From Deltaproteobacteria bacterium (GTDB lineage: Bacteria; Desulfobacterota; Desulfomonilia; UBA1062), in assembly GCA_015486075.1 (NCBI GenBank), contig WFSG01000036.1, positions 1 to 64,000 of the forward strand: a DNA stretch of 64,000 nucleotides. Reading direction: 5' to 3'. Below, piece by piece: positions 28,913 to 37,245 of this stretch. Below the pieces are notes generated by a model. The model saw nothing but the letters and a program-made list of their open reading frames with translations. It did no database searches and was not told where the DNA came from. A program made the translations under genes and the position numbers. How positions within the stretch are numbered: position 1 is the stretch's first letter; each line of letters begins with the position of its first letter.

Positions 28913-29559
28913 GCATATCATTTGACCTTGATGGTACACTTACCCATACCTCGTTCGTTGATGCCGTGTGGAACGAAGGCATACCTAGAGAAATTGCAAG
29001 GATAAGACATATACCGGTAAGTGTTGCAAGGGATATGTGTGTAAGTGAATATGCAAAGGTAGGTGAACTTTCCATCAAGTGGTACAAAATGGACTATTGG
29101 CTCAACCTGTTCAAACTGAGATCCATTGATGTAAGTGAGTTGGTCTCCAGTTATACCGATAAAATTACCCTTTACGAGGATGTAATGCCAGTTCTGAACA
29201 AATGCAATGAGAAAGGCTTTAGGACAATCGTCTTTTCCAATGCGACAAGGCTATTTCTTGACAAAGAGGTAGAAATTACTGGTCTGTGGCAATATGTTGA
29301 TGAATTCATATCAGTGCCTGATGACTGGGGAATGGTAAAGGCTGATAAAGAGGCCTTTGCAAGGCTTAAGGCCATGCTAGGTGGTTCACTTGTGCATGCA
29401 GGTGATCACCTGTTCAATGATTACAAGGTACCAAGAAGCATTGGCATAGAGGCATACCACATATGGAGAGGATCAGGACCGAGGTTACAATCTTCCCTTT
29501 ACGGACTGACTGGATTCATAGACAGGATTTTGAGTGGAGACAAGACAGCGCAAGTTTAG
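28894..29559 (+). CDS. HAD-superfamily phosphatase
   Basis: A 221-residue HAD hydrolase. Motif I FDLDGTLTHTS has the nucleophile and acid/base Asp pair (residues about 11 and 13). Motif II is VFSNATR, and motif IV is in HAGDHLFNDYKVPRSIG. The cap segment between 20 and 95 is helical. It resembles archaeal phosphoglycolate-phosphatase-like proteins; the substrate is unknown. It starts 19 bases inside the cyclase gene and ends 26 bases inside the transporter gene. Confidence 0.8.
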   Translation: MEERGLSISFDLDGTLTHTSFVDAVWNEGIPREIARIRHIPVSVARDMCVSEYAKVGELSIKWYKMDYWLNLFKLRSIDVSELVSSYTDKITLYEDVMPVLNKCNEKGFRTIVFSNATRLFLDKEVEITGLWQYVDEFISVPDDWGMVKADKEAFARLKAMLGGSLVHAGDHLFNDYKVPRSIGIEAYHIWRGSGPRLQSSLYGLTGFIDRILSGDKTAQV

Positions 29560-30670
29560 CATAGTCCTCCTAGCAAACTTTTTTTTCTTTCTGAACTTCA
29601 GCCAGCTCATACTCTTGCCAAAGTTTATAATTCACCTTGGTTTTTCAACGATGGACATAGGTCTTGTAATGGGGGTCTTCAACATTGCAGTTATATGTAC
29701 CCTGCCTCTTGTTGGCTTGTTATCATCCACTCTAACAAGAAAGGCCCTCTTTTTCCTTGGTTCCCTTGTTGTAGTACTGAGCACTTATCTCTTTATTTAC
29801 GTGGATAGGGTCGGGATTTGGATGTATAGCCTGCGCATAGCACAGGGTATAGGCTTTGCGCTTGCATTTGGCATATCAGGTGCTATGGTCTTTGATACAG
29901 TCATAGGTGCAAGGCGCAGAAGGTACCTTGGTCTACTTACAGCATCTAACATGGTTACCCATGCAATTGGCCCATCAGTAGGGGAATACATGATAGCATG
30001 CTACGGTTTTGTATACTATTTCTTGAGCGCTTCTATCTTTGGCCTTATAGGTGCTGTCATTGCCCTGGGTTTGCCGAGTATAAAGGATAGAGGTTATCTA
30101 ATACATCATAGGTTGAACCCAAGATCTGTGGCACCTTTTATGGCAGGTTCTGCTTTGCTCGGGGTGATCTTTGGCTCAACCGTGGTTTTCTTGCCTCCGT
30201 ACCTTATGACAGTGGGCATAGAGAACTCCAGCCTGTTCTTCATCACATTTGTTTCCGGCGGATTTATAGTATGGGTCTTTCTGTACAGGTTTTTCAAGAA
30301 TACGAGTAGGCTTGTCCTATATGCCGCATCGATTCTCATGATTATGATTCTACCCTTGATGGTGTCTTTTATAAGGGGGAACAGATCGCTAGTGTGCCTG
30401 GCACTACTCTTTGGTATTGGGTACGGATACCTTTATCCAACCCTGAATGGTCTTACCATGTCGATCTTACCAAGGACCAAGGGTCTTGCAAATGTGCTCT
30501 TTGTATGGGCTTTCAACCTTGGAATGGCACTGGCCCTTTTTGCTTTCGGGATTATGACTTCAATGTACGGGTACAAGAAGAGCTTCTTTGTGGTGGGTCT
30601 TTCAGGTTTGTTACTCTTTGTCCTTATGGTCTTTCTAGGAAGGCACAGAACTACCAGTGATTACTGCTGA
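29534..30670 (+). CDS. MFS transporter
   Basis: A 378-residue major facilitator with about twelve hydrophobic segments. The first, VLLANFFFFLNFSQLILLP, and the loop after TM2 with LVGLLSSTLTRKALFF (a loose DRxGRR-type motif) support the family. The RIAQGIGFALAFGISGA segment matches MFS motif B. The substrate cannot be judged. It is the last gene of the overlapping four-gene run, so nucleobase or drug export are both guesses. Confidence 0.82.
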   Translation: METRQRKFSIVLLANFFFFLNFSQLILLPKFIIHLGFSTMDIGLVMGVFNIAVICTLPLVGLLSSTLTRKALFFLGSLVVVLSTYLFIYVDRVGIWMYSLRIAQGIGFALAFGISGAMVFDTVIGARRRRYLGLLTASNMVTHAIGPSVGEYMIACYGFVYYFLSASIFGLIGAVIALGLPSIKDRGYLIHHRLNPRSVAPFMAGSALLGVIFGSTVVFLPPYLMTVGIENSSLFFITFVSGGFIVWVFLYRFFKNTSRLVLYAASILMIMILPLMVSFIRGNRSLVCLALLFGIGYGYLYPTLNGLTMSILPRTKGLANVLFVWAFNLGMALALFAFGIMTSMYGYKKSFFVVGLSGLLLFVLMVFLGRHRTTSDYC

Positions 30671-30774
30671 ATATCTCCATTTCAAGATGGGCCAGTAGAT
30701 TTGCCTTTATTTATATCTAAATGTCCCTTGGTCGATAAATAATATTACATTGTAGAACTACACAGGGTAACAGG

Positions 30775-31050
30775 ATGAAGCGTATATACTTGTTTAGGAC
30801 ATGGATGCAAAAAGTACTTGCTGCCTTATTCTTTGGCCAGGTGGTACTTGACAGCCTTCTCTTTGATTCATTGGATCTAGATGATGTGTTTAAACAAGAT
30901 TACATGGGATGCCGTGGTGAAGACACAACCGCTTTTAGGACATGTTTCACGATAGATGAGTACAACAGCGAAGTTATGAGGATATCACATGCGCATAGAA
31001 GATATTTCGTGTTTGATCTGTCAAACAGGGACGGCCACTTCAGGATATAA
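30775..31050 (+). CDS. Small hypothetical protein
   Basis: A possible 91-residue protein starting ATG with a weak AGGGTAACAGG upstream. It has a basic, hydrophobic first third (VLAALFFGQVVL) followed by an acidic, then Tyr/His-rich part. I recognise no family. It lies in the 529-base stretch between the MFS gene and gmhA, which otherwise holds nothing I can identify. It may be a chance open frame. Confidence 0.3.
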   Translation: MKRIYLFRTWMQKVLAALFFGQVVLDSLLFDSLDLDDVFKQDYMGCRGEDTTAFRTCFTIDEYNSEVMRISHAHRRYFVFDLSNRDGHFRI

Positions 31051-31199
31051 CTCCTGTATAGAAACAGTTTTTCTTGACTAAACAACATGTTAACGCATAA
31101 TTACTTTGGAAGGGTTTTCATCGGGTGTAGAATGAGCCCATAGAACGTATCTGCCGCTGAACAGGCAGCTTGATAACTTCACAAGCCCGGGGGTATTGT

Positions 31200-31778
31200 A
31201 TGGAATCCTTGATAAGTAAAACAATAAGGTCCAGTATCAGAGTGCACGAAAGCCTTTTTGATGTAGCTGGCGATATAGGCAAGGCAGCTGATATCATGGT
31301 GGATTGTCTTATGGATGGGAAGAAAGTAATCTTTGCGGGTAACGGGGGTTCTGCTGCAGACTCTCAGCACTTGGCTGCGGAGTTCGTAAACAGATTCAAG
31401 TTGGAAAGAATGCCCATGGCAGGTCTTGCACTTACCACTGACACTTCGGTGATAACCTCCATTGGGAACGATTATTCCTTTGACGACATATTTTCAAAGC
31501 AGATCAGAGCACTAGGCCAAGAGGGTGATGTGTTTCTTGCCATATCCACCAGTGGCAATTCCAAGAATATTATAAATGCCCTTGTTGTTGCCAGGGACAA
31601 GGGAATAAAGGTTATAGGATTAACCGGCAAGGGTGGAGGTAAGATGAAGGGCATGGTTGATACACTAATAGAAGTGCCATCCGATGAAACGGCAAGGATA
31701 CAGGAGGCACACATACTTATCGGGCACATACTGTGCGAGATAGTGGAGAAGCGGATGGCCGATGCCAATAAGGTTTGA
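31200..31778 (+). CDS. gmhA: Phosphoheptose isomerase
   Basis: A 192-residue SIS-domain enzyme converting sedoheptulose 7-phosphate to D-glycero-manno-heptose 7-phosphate for lipopolysaccharide core. The signature FAGNGGSAADSQHLAAEFVNRF and FLAISTSGNSKNI are intact; zinc-binding His is in SQHLAAE and the C-terminal ETARIQEAHILIGH supplies the others. ATG 31200 follows a GGGGG run and gives the usual family length; an upstream TTG at 31170 is unlikely. The stop codon TGA is part of the -35 box of the ssrA promoter. Confidence 0.94.
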   Translation: MESLISKTIRSSIRVHESLFDVAGDIGKAADIMVDCLMDGKKVIFAGNGGSAADSQHLAAEFVNRFKLERMPMAGLALTTDTSVITSIGNDYSFDDIFSKQIRALGQEGDVFLAISTSGNSKNIINALVVARDKGIKVIGLTGKGGGKMKGMVDTLIEVPSDETARIQEAHILIGHILCEIVEKRMADANKV

Positions 31779-31803
31779 CATTTCCAATGCACGGGACTAT
31801 TAT
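31775..31803 (+). promoter_or_regulatory. Sigma-70 promoter of ssrA
   Basis: Perfect -35 TTGACA (31775-31780), 17-base spacer, -10 TATTAT (31798-31803). Transcription would begin near 31810, a dozen bases before the mature tmRNA. The -35 box contains the gmhA stop codon. Confidence 0.82.
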
Positions 31804-31822
31804 TAATCAAGAGGTAATCGTC

Positions 31823-32177
31823 GGGGGCGTATTGGGTTCGACGGAGGCAGTTGAAGTTCAAGGAGCATGCCGAGGACTGTCACCTCGTAAAAAAGGCAGG
31901 AAAAAAACAAGTGCCGACGATTACGGTTACGCACTGGCCGCTTAGTTGACGGCCACATCCTTGATGGCCTTGTCTACCGGGCCTTCCAAGGGTGTCAAAT
32001 AAAGGTAGACAAAAGAGCTTGTCATGCCCCATGACAAGCTTATTATTCAAGGGGCTGGGACAGCAAAGGCCTGTCTGTGGGCCAAGGTTGTCCGAGATGA
32101 TAATACACAGACTAAGCATGTAGGCGCCTTGGATGGAAGGCCTTCGGACGGGGGTTCGATTCCCCCCGCCTCCACCA
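31823..32177 (+). ncRNA. ssrA: Transfer-messenger RNA
   Basis: A one-piece tmRNA of 355 bases that rescues stalled ribosomes and tags proteins for proteolysis. The acceptor stem pairs GGGGGCG at 31823 with CGCCTCC at 32167-32173 (one G-U), followed by ACCA. GGGTTCGACGG (tRNA-like 5' part) and GGGTTCGATTCC (T arm) are present. The mRNA-like region lies at 31913-31945. The gene encodes its own CCA. Accessory DNA begins directly after it. Confidence 0.96.
31913..31945 (+). other. tmRNA tag-peptide reading frame
   Basis: Ten codons and TAG read as ADDYGYALAA. The ending ALAA is the ClpXP/ClpAP recognition tail and the ADDY opening is usual in Deltaproteobacteria. The first residue assumes GCC as the resume codon. 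Confidence 0.8.
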
Positions 32178-32282
32178 CCCAACCATTCAATAAAGACCCA
32201 TATAACACAAAAACATTCGGTATAATCTTAAGTTCAGAGTTTCTTTGCGTCCTTTGCGGTCCAGTAATTTTCATTGAAATCC

Positions 32283-32350
32283 GGGGGTATTAAGGGGTAT
32301 AATTAAAGGCACATTTGAAAATCTGGTATTTTTGGTCTAAAAATACCCCC
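32283..32350 (+). repeat. Inverted and direct GGGGTAT repeats before the integrase remnant
   Basis: GGGGGTATT (32283-32291) has an exact inverted copy AATACCCCC (32342-32350), and a second direct copy GGGGTATAA begins at 32294. They lie between ssrA and the integrase start, where arm-type integrase sites or an int promoter hairpin would be expected; this reading is inferred. Confidence 0.5.
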
Positions 32351-32375
32351 AAAGAGCTGCTGAAGGAGGTGTGGA

Positions 32376-32528
32376 GTGGCTTTAACTGATCTGAAGATAC
32401 GCAGTCTCAAACCCAGGGACAAGGCCTACAAGGTGTTTGACGGTGGCAGCCAGTATTTGCATGCAGGTCACCCTTTCAAGGAATTTGTCCTACTAGCTCG
32501 GGGAGGAGGGCTTTCAACAGGCCTTTGA
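32376..32528 (+). pseudogene. Truncated tyrosine integrase (N-terminal fragment)
   Basis: GTG 32376, preceded by a good AAGGAGG (32363-32369), opens ALTDLKIRSLKPRDKAYKVF followed by DGGSQYL. This is the N-terminal arm-binding domain (DUF4102 kind) of P4/CP4-type integrases. Homology stops after about 30 codons, and the frame then runs into sequence related to an IS remnant before TGA at 32526. Integrases of this class commonly recombine at the 3' end of ssrA, as found here. The catalytic domain is absent. Confidence 0.8.
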
Positions 32529-32703
32529 AGCCTGGCTCGGTATCCCCCCACACCAAAGCCTCGCTCTGTGAGCTTCTCATATAGTGGACCCCAAATTCCT
32601 GTGCAAGCTCGTTGGCTGTTCGTTGGCCCTTGATGGCTTCAAGCGTAACCCTAGCCTTGAATTCGCTTGAAAACCTCCGTTCCTTCATTGCCCCCCTCTT
32701 CAA
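32476..32703 (-). pseudogene. Truncated IS3-family transposase OrfA
   Basis: A 75-codon frame. Residues 1-40 match the helix-turn-helix start of IS3-type OrfA proteins (MKERRFSSEFKARVTLEAIK, then TANELAQEFGVH). After GVH, where PTQIHQWK is usual, the sequence switches to unrelated residues (YMRSSQSEALVWGD). OrfB and the rest of the element are missing, so it cannot be active. Confidence 0.8.
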
Positions 32704-32751
32704 CTCCTACCTCAACACATTGTTAACACATTGTCCCATTTTTGGGGTCCA
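32585..32751 (-). mobile_element. 167-bp remnant of an IS3-type insertion sequence
   Basis: On the minus strand the remnant begins with the terminal repeat TGGACCCCAAAAATGGGACA (32751-32732). It continues through the start of orfA and stops at TTTGGGGTCCA (32595-32585), which inside orfA encodes FGVH but matches the IS end in inverted sense. Beyond it the sequence is no longer IS-like. No matching short target duplication is visible at the two edges. Confidence 0.7.
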
Positions 32752-32780
32752 CCTTAGCCTCAGGTTTCTTGCAAGAGTCG

Positions 32781-33881
32781 TTAAATTAAAAGACAGTAAG
32801 ATGAAATCAGTGTGATTATGAAATAAGGTAAAGAGTAAGCATGAAAGGACAAATAGTCGTGTGTCCTTTTTGAGAAACGTAAAGCGATCAGATTGGCAAA
32901 GGAGCCAATCAGTAATCCATTCCCACCAATGTTGGCCCCGTAGGCGATTATTTTAAAATTGATGGAATTGTGTGCAAGCAGAATAGCTGATGGCACATTG
33001 CTGATGACCTGCGAAAACAATGCGCCAGAAAGGAATAATGTGTGAGTGTTGCTGAAATCCAACATGGCAAGCAGATGGTTTACTGCTTTAAGCCGACGGA
33101 TAAGGTCCAAGTCAATAAAAATGACAATGAAAAGGAAAATCAGCCCCCAATCGCATTTCAAGAATATCCTCTTGCGAGTTATTAGCATGACTAAAAGAAT
33201 GATCGGCAAGAAATACTTTTCATATCCTAGCTCTATGGAGGTTACAAACGCAACCAGCAATATTACAGATATGATGAATAGTCTACGATCTACACCATTA
33301 TTATGGTTGTTAGCGACAGCTATTTTTTTTGAAGGGAAGCATAGAAATATCATGACAAGTAACCAGATTGACATAACAAAAACAAGCGGGGCCATTTCTT
33401 TAACAAAGTAAGGGAAGCAAATGCCCCACTGGTGCCAGAGGTATATGTTCTGGGGGTTGCCTATGGGTGTCAGTGATGAGCCTACATTTACGGCAATTGC
33501 TTCAAAGATGATAATTTTGGTATAGTCATCCTCAAGAATCTGTTGCAGGGTTAACGTTAATGGGATGACGATGAACAAGGCAATATCATTTGTCAAAAAC
33601 ATGGAGAGTGCGGCGGCAAGAAAGATAAGAAACAGTGCTAAAAAACGTTCATTATCAATCCTTCGGGCAATACGGTGGGCAAAAAGGGAAAACAGGCCGC
33701 TTTCCTTGATTCCAGTGGTGACTAAAAGTAGTCCGCTTAAGGTGTAGATTGTTTTCCAGTCCACCATGGCCGGGAACAAGCTAAGAGGCTGGCGAAGGCC
33801 ATAAGCAAGCACCAATGCCACTGCCAGTAGTATAACCCCTAAAAGGTTTCTCTTTAGTATAGACCAGACGTTATTAACCAT
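32781..33881 (-). CDS. YbiR-like ion transporter (ArsB/NhaD superfamily)
   Basis: A 366-residue membrane protein with about ten hydrophobic segments. Motifs shared with E. coli YbiR and the ion-transporter superfamily: LTNDIALFIVIPLTLTL, VNVGSSLTPIGNPQNIYLW, and SQVISNVPSAILL; the first and third are the two re-entrant-loop repeats. The transported ion is not known for YbiR. Codon use is less rich in AGG/ATA and more A/T-biased than the flanks, and it lies in the post-ssrA region between integrase/IS remnants and a broken gene. This makes it the one intact cargo gene of that element. Confidence 0.85.
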   Translation of the reverse strand: MVNNVWSILKRNLLGVILLAVALVLAYGLRQPLSLFPAMVDWKTIYTLSGLLLVTTGIKESGLFSLFAHRIARRIDNERFLALFLIFLAAALSMFLTNDIALFIVIPLTLTLQQILEDDYTKIIIFEAIAVNVGSSLTPIGNPQNIYLWHQWGICFPYFVKEMAPLVFVMSIWLLVMIFLCFPSKKIAVANNHNNGVDRRLFIISVILLVAFVTSIELGYEKYFLPIILLVMLITRKRIFLKCDWGLIFLFIVIFIDLDLIRRLKAVNHLLAMLDFSNTHTLFLSGALFSQVISNVPSAILLAHNSINFKIIAYGANIGGNGLLIGSFANLIALRFSKRTHDYLSFHAYSLPYFIITLISSYCLLI

Positions 33882-34390
33882 AGTAGATCATTTCCTGAGT
33901 TGCCAGTGATAATAAGGAACAATGTGAATGCCATAGTAATAAATCCTCAGATGGGCCACGATTATATTGCCAAGCGTGATCGGAAAGGACCAAGCAAATC
34001 TGTTAACTATCACCCTGATCATATTCAATACTCCACCACTCGTTCGGAGCCTATGGCCGAGGTCTTGGCTGCTCGATGTTCTTTCGTTTTGCAACTACTC
34101 TCCTTGTTTATGATATGATTATGATCTTTACTCAATATTAAACTCCAAAACTGAGATTGACTTATCTCATACCCATTACAAACCTTCGAGACCAGCTTAG
34201 CCCTTAAAACCTCCAAAATAACCTGTAACCTTGCCGATATTATGTATCATCACAATAGATCTGTTCTCGGTATCATTGCAAATAGGGCGCTCTAAGAGAT
34301 CACAACGCTAGGCATAGGGATGTCAGGTGGTCGCATTGGCAATTGTACGGATGGATCCATGGAAAAATCCTGAGAAACGCCCCCTCGGGG
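33882..34390. other. Stretch without a recognisable gene
   Basis: About 510 bases upstream of the YbiR-like gene. Several short frames exist on both strands (longest about 70 codons) without family resemblance or good ribosome sites. A CCCCTCGGGG palindrome sits at 34381-34390. The region looks like decayed accessory DNA. Confidence 0.5.
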
Positions 34391-34659
34391 TTAAATGGCT
34401 TCATCCCATCCTATCTGTTGATCAATGCCTAGGATGTAAATGATATATTCCTCCTGATCCAGGGCGTAGTATATCCTAAATTCTCCGAAATATCGAGCTT
34501 TACCTTTGCTTCGGCTTGAACAGGAGGTTCGAGGATTTCCTGAACCACCCGGCCTGTTTCTTGTATGAACCGTCTATGAAGACGATTATCCCCGGTTAAG
34601 AGCGTAATCCAACGGGTTGAACGTGTGAACTTGGGATAGCTTGGGATAGAGAGTATTCG
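34391..34659 (-). pseudogene. Frameshifted small gene, family not recognised
   Basis: Read on the minus strand from 34659, one frame gives about 50 residues (FTRSTRWITLLTGDNRLHRR, then FIQETGRVVQEILEPPVQ). At about 34500-34520 the coding sense passes to another frame: KARYFGEFRIYYALDQEEYI, then IYILGI and, 10 residues later, a stop at 34391. Joined, they give a plausible 85-90-residue protein whose C-terminal half looks like a RelE/ParE-type sheet (inferred). No ATG opens the first part. Probably a decayed gene, possibly with a toxin-like fold. Confidence 0.45.
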
Positions 34660-34931
34660 TCATCACCATTGAAAGTACGGAGAGTAGTCATCAGTATCTG
34701 GCATCAGCCCACCATGAGGTTCCTGAAGCTTGTAAAAAGATTTGCCCGGTGATATAAATAAAACAATATGATGTGGTAAGGTTTTCCGGGGATGACTTTC
34801 AAGGTCTAGCCATAAACCAGATGTCTAATAAGTGATGAAAGTGCTTATCCCCGGACATGCTGGTGTATACGGGCTTAGGCAGGTTAGATAAAGGTAGGGC
34901 TGAGTTTATCAGGCTAGTTTAAGGAGGTAAT

Positions 34932-35822
34932 ATGTCTGAAATTCTTGTCTTGGGTGCTGGATTTATGGGTACGGGTATAGCACAGGTATGTGCACAGGCA
35001 GGATATGGCGTAGACCTAATGGATACTGATGCAAGGGCACTTGAGAGGGCCATGAGGGCAATGCACGACTCACTTGAAAAACTGCACCACAAGGGAAGCA
35101 TAGCGGAACATCCACAAACAGTGCTTGAAAGGGTGTCCCTTGTCGAGGATCTCTCCACTGTATCATTGGTGGACTGGGTGATCGAGGCAGTTCCAGAGGT
35201 AGAAGAATTAAAGAAAGATCTTTTCCATGACTTGGATCGAAAGGCCCGTAGTGACACCATACTTGCAACAAACACTTCCACCATTCCAATAACCCGTATA
35301 GCTGAGGCCACCAAAAGGCAGGAGAGGGTTCTAGGCCTGCACTTTTTTGGCCCAGTTCCTCTAATGGGCGTGGTAGAGGTGGTAAAGGGAAAGAATACAT
35401 CGGTTGGTGTGTTTGAAAGGGGCATAAACTTCGTGGAATCACTTGGGAAACGACCAATAAGGGTCATGAAGGATGTGCCTGGTTTTGTCATGAACAGGAT
35501 CTTTTCAGCTGCATTCAGAGAGGCCCTGGAGCTTGTTGACAAAGGTATTAGCACTCCAGAGGACGTGGATGCGGGTATGAAATTTGGCTACGGATGGAGG
35601 GCAGGTCCTTTTGAGATAGCTGACAACGCTGGGCTGGACACGTATCTTCTTGTGGGCATGACCATGATTGCACTTGGTGAAGAACGTCTTGTGCCGGATT
35701 CAGACCTCATCGAACGCATGGTAAACAAGGGCTGGCTGGGTAGGAAGGTATCTAGGGGCTTCTACAGGTATGGTCCGGACGGTAAACGACTTCCATGGAA
35801 CAGGGAAGAGGATCTCCCCTGA
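34932..35822 (+). CDS. 3-hydroxyacyl-CoA dehydrogenase
   Basis: A 296-residue NAD-dependent enzyme oxidising 3-hydroxyacyl-CoA in beta-oxidation, or the reverse. The Rossmann motif GAGFMGTGIAQVCAQAG opens the protein. NTSTIPITRIAEATKRQERV and GLHFFGPVPLMGVVEVV carry the catalytic Ser/His region, and VPGFVMNRI the substrate contact. The C-terminal helical domain is complete (PEDVDAGMKFGYGWRAGPFE). A strong AAGGAGG precedes the start. It is followed after 44 bases by the isochorismatase-family gene. Confidence 0.92.
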   Translation: MSEILVLGAGFMGTGIAQVCAQAGYGVDLMDTDARALERAMRAMHDSLEKLHHKGSIAEHPQTVLERVSLVEDLSTVSLVDWVIEAVPEVEELKKDLFHDLDRKARSDTILATNTSTIPITRIAEATKRQERVLGLHFFGPVPLMGVVEVVKGKNTSVGVFERGINFVESLGKRPIRVMKDVPGFVMNRIFSAAFREALELVDKGISTPEDVDAGMKFGYGWRAGPFEIADNAGLDTYLLVGMTMIALGEERLVPDSDLIERMVNKGWLGRKVSRGFYRYGPDGKRLPWNREEDLP

Positions 35823-35866
35823 ACAACACAATCCGTGTCTAAAGTACATACCCGAGGAGAAAACGT

Positions 35867-36448
35867 ATGGGCCATGCAAAAAAGTTCATGCTGGATGCAG
35901 GTGAGGGCTTTTTGCTTGTTATTGACGTGCAGACAAAGCTCTATGCCACCATGGAGAGTGGATGCAGAGATCTGCTTTCGCTTAAGGTAAATATTCTTAT
36001 AGAGTTGGCAAAGGCTGTTGGCATGCCTATTGTGGTCTCTGAACAATACCCCTCGGGCCTGGGCAAGACCATAGAGGAACTGTCCACGCATCTCGATGGC
36101 ATACCAAGGCATGATAAGATTTACTTCAGCTGTTTCAGGGATGCAGAGATAAAGAATGTAATAGAGGCTACATCGAAGCAGACTGCCATTGTATGTGGGA
36201 TAGAGACTCATGTATGCGTCCTTGAGACGTGCCTGGACCTCATTGAAGGAGGCTATAGGGTATTCGTGGCAAGCGATGCAACGTGCTCAAGGCACGAGCA
36301 TGATAAACTTGTATCCCTTGATACCCTAAGGCATGCAGGGGCAGTTATATATCCTACAGAGACAATTGCTTTCATGATACTTGAAAAGGCAGGCACACCT
36401 GTTTTTAAAAGTATATCCCCGCTTTTCAAGCAAGACATAAACCGTTGA
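35867..36448 (+). CDS. Isochorismatase-family cysteine hydrolase
   Basis: A 193-residue hydrolase of the isochorismatase/nicotinamidase fold. The triad is visible: Asp in LLVIDVQ (about residue 20), Lys in HDKIYFSCF, Cys in CGIETHVCV (about 112), with a cis-peptide preceding. It resembles the YcaC-like subgroup whose substrates are mostly unknown. It ends 28 bases before a strong hairpin. The start is preceded by GAGGAGA. Confidence 0.87.
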   Translation: MGHAKKFMLDAGEGFLLVIDVQTKLYATMESGCRDLLSLKVNILIELAKAVGMPIVVSEQYPSGLGKTIEELSTHLDGIPRHDKIYFSCFRDAEIKNVIEATSKQTAIVCGIETHVCVLETCLDLIEGGYRVFVASDATCSRHEHDKLVSLDTLRHAGAVIYPTETIAFMILEKAGTPVFKSISPLFKQDINR

Positions 36449-36475
36449 TTATTAATCCATGGGAATAACATAGAA

Positions 36476-36503
36476 GTGCAGGGCCAGGAGAGTGGCCCTG
36501 CAC
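36476..36503. terminator. Bidirectional terminator hairpin
   Basis: GTGCAGGGCCA pairs perfectly with TGGCCCTGCAC (11 bp, 6-base loop). It lies between the convergent isochorismatase-family and PEP-CTERM genes. There is no clear T-run, so efficiency is uncertain. Confidence 0.72.
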
Positions 36504-36530
36504 GCTGGATATATGAGGATAGACAGGGAA

Positions 36531-37211
36531 TCAGGAATGTCTTATTAACTTTTTCTTCGCAAAACCGCCTAGGAAGATTAGGCCCATGCCAAAAAGTAAC
36601 ATGGTGGAAGGCTCTGGCACAGGGGCGGCTACCTCAAACTGCCTGTTGGTTCCAGTTCCACTCCTAAAGTCAACAGTGCTATCACAGTGGTCAAGTACTG
36701 AGACCATGTCGGCACCTATGTAGATACCGTCATTATCAGGAGTAAAGAAAGAACTGTAAAGATTGAATGTGAGATAATCACCCAAAAGACCCTTGAGAGT
36801 GAAATCAATACCGTCCCAGTCAGGCCCGGCATGCGCTGTTCCGTATACTATCATGTCTGAGCCACCCAGATCCGTAAGACTTATAGAACCATCTCCGCTT
36901 TCCCATCTGACCTTTGAGACACTATCAATACCATTATTGTTGGAAAATGTGATAGATCCTTTCCAATCGTAACTATTGGATGATCCAGTTGTCCAGTCCT
37001 TACCTGTCCACCTTATTGACCAGCTCGTCCTTCCAGGGTTATTTGCCCAGATATAGTAGCCTGGGCCCTGCGGATTAGCGGGTAGTCCTGAATCGCCAGT
37101 TCCGAAGGTGGCATAAGGATTACCATTAAATATTGGTGTGGATAGTGCCTGTGTTGCAAAGACAAGAAAGATAAATAAACAGGGTATCAAAGCGTATGTA
37201 ATCTTTTTCAT
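36531..37211 (-). CDS. PEP-CTERM sorted extracellular protein
   Basis: A 226-residue exported protein. The N-terminal signal peptide is MKKITYALIPCLFIFLVFA; the C-terminus has the PEP-CTERM signal: VPEPSTM, a hydrophobic helix LLFGMGLIFLGGFA and basic tail KKKLIRHS. Exosortase cleaves and anchors such proteins, typically in exopolysaccharide-producing biofilm bacteria. The middle is Gly/Asn/Ser/Trp-rich beta structure and has no family I recognise. A GGAGG site and an exact sigma-54 promoter match lie upstream; the TPR lipoprotein PrsT is divergent from it. Confidence 0.9.
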   Translation of the reverse strand: MKKITYALIPCLFIFLVFATQALSTPIFNGNPYATFGTGDSGLPANPQGPGYYIWANNPGRTSWSIRWTGKDWTTGSSNSYDWKGSITFSNNNGIDSVSKVRWESGDGSISLTDLGGSDMIVYGTAHAGPDWDGIDFTLKGLLGDYLTFNLYSSFFTPDNDGIYIGADMVSVLDHCDSTVDFRSGTGTNRQFEVAAPVPEPSTMLLFGMGLIFLGGFAKKKLIRHS

Positions 37212-37245
37212 AATGCCTCCTCATATACATTAAGGCTAATAGAAA

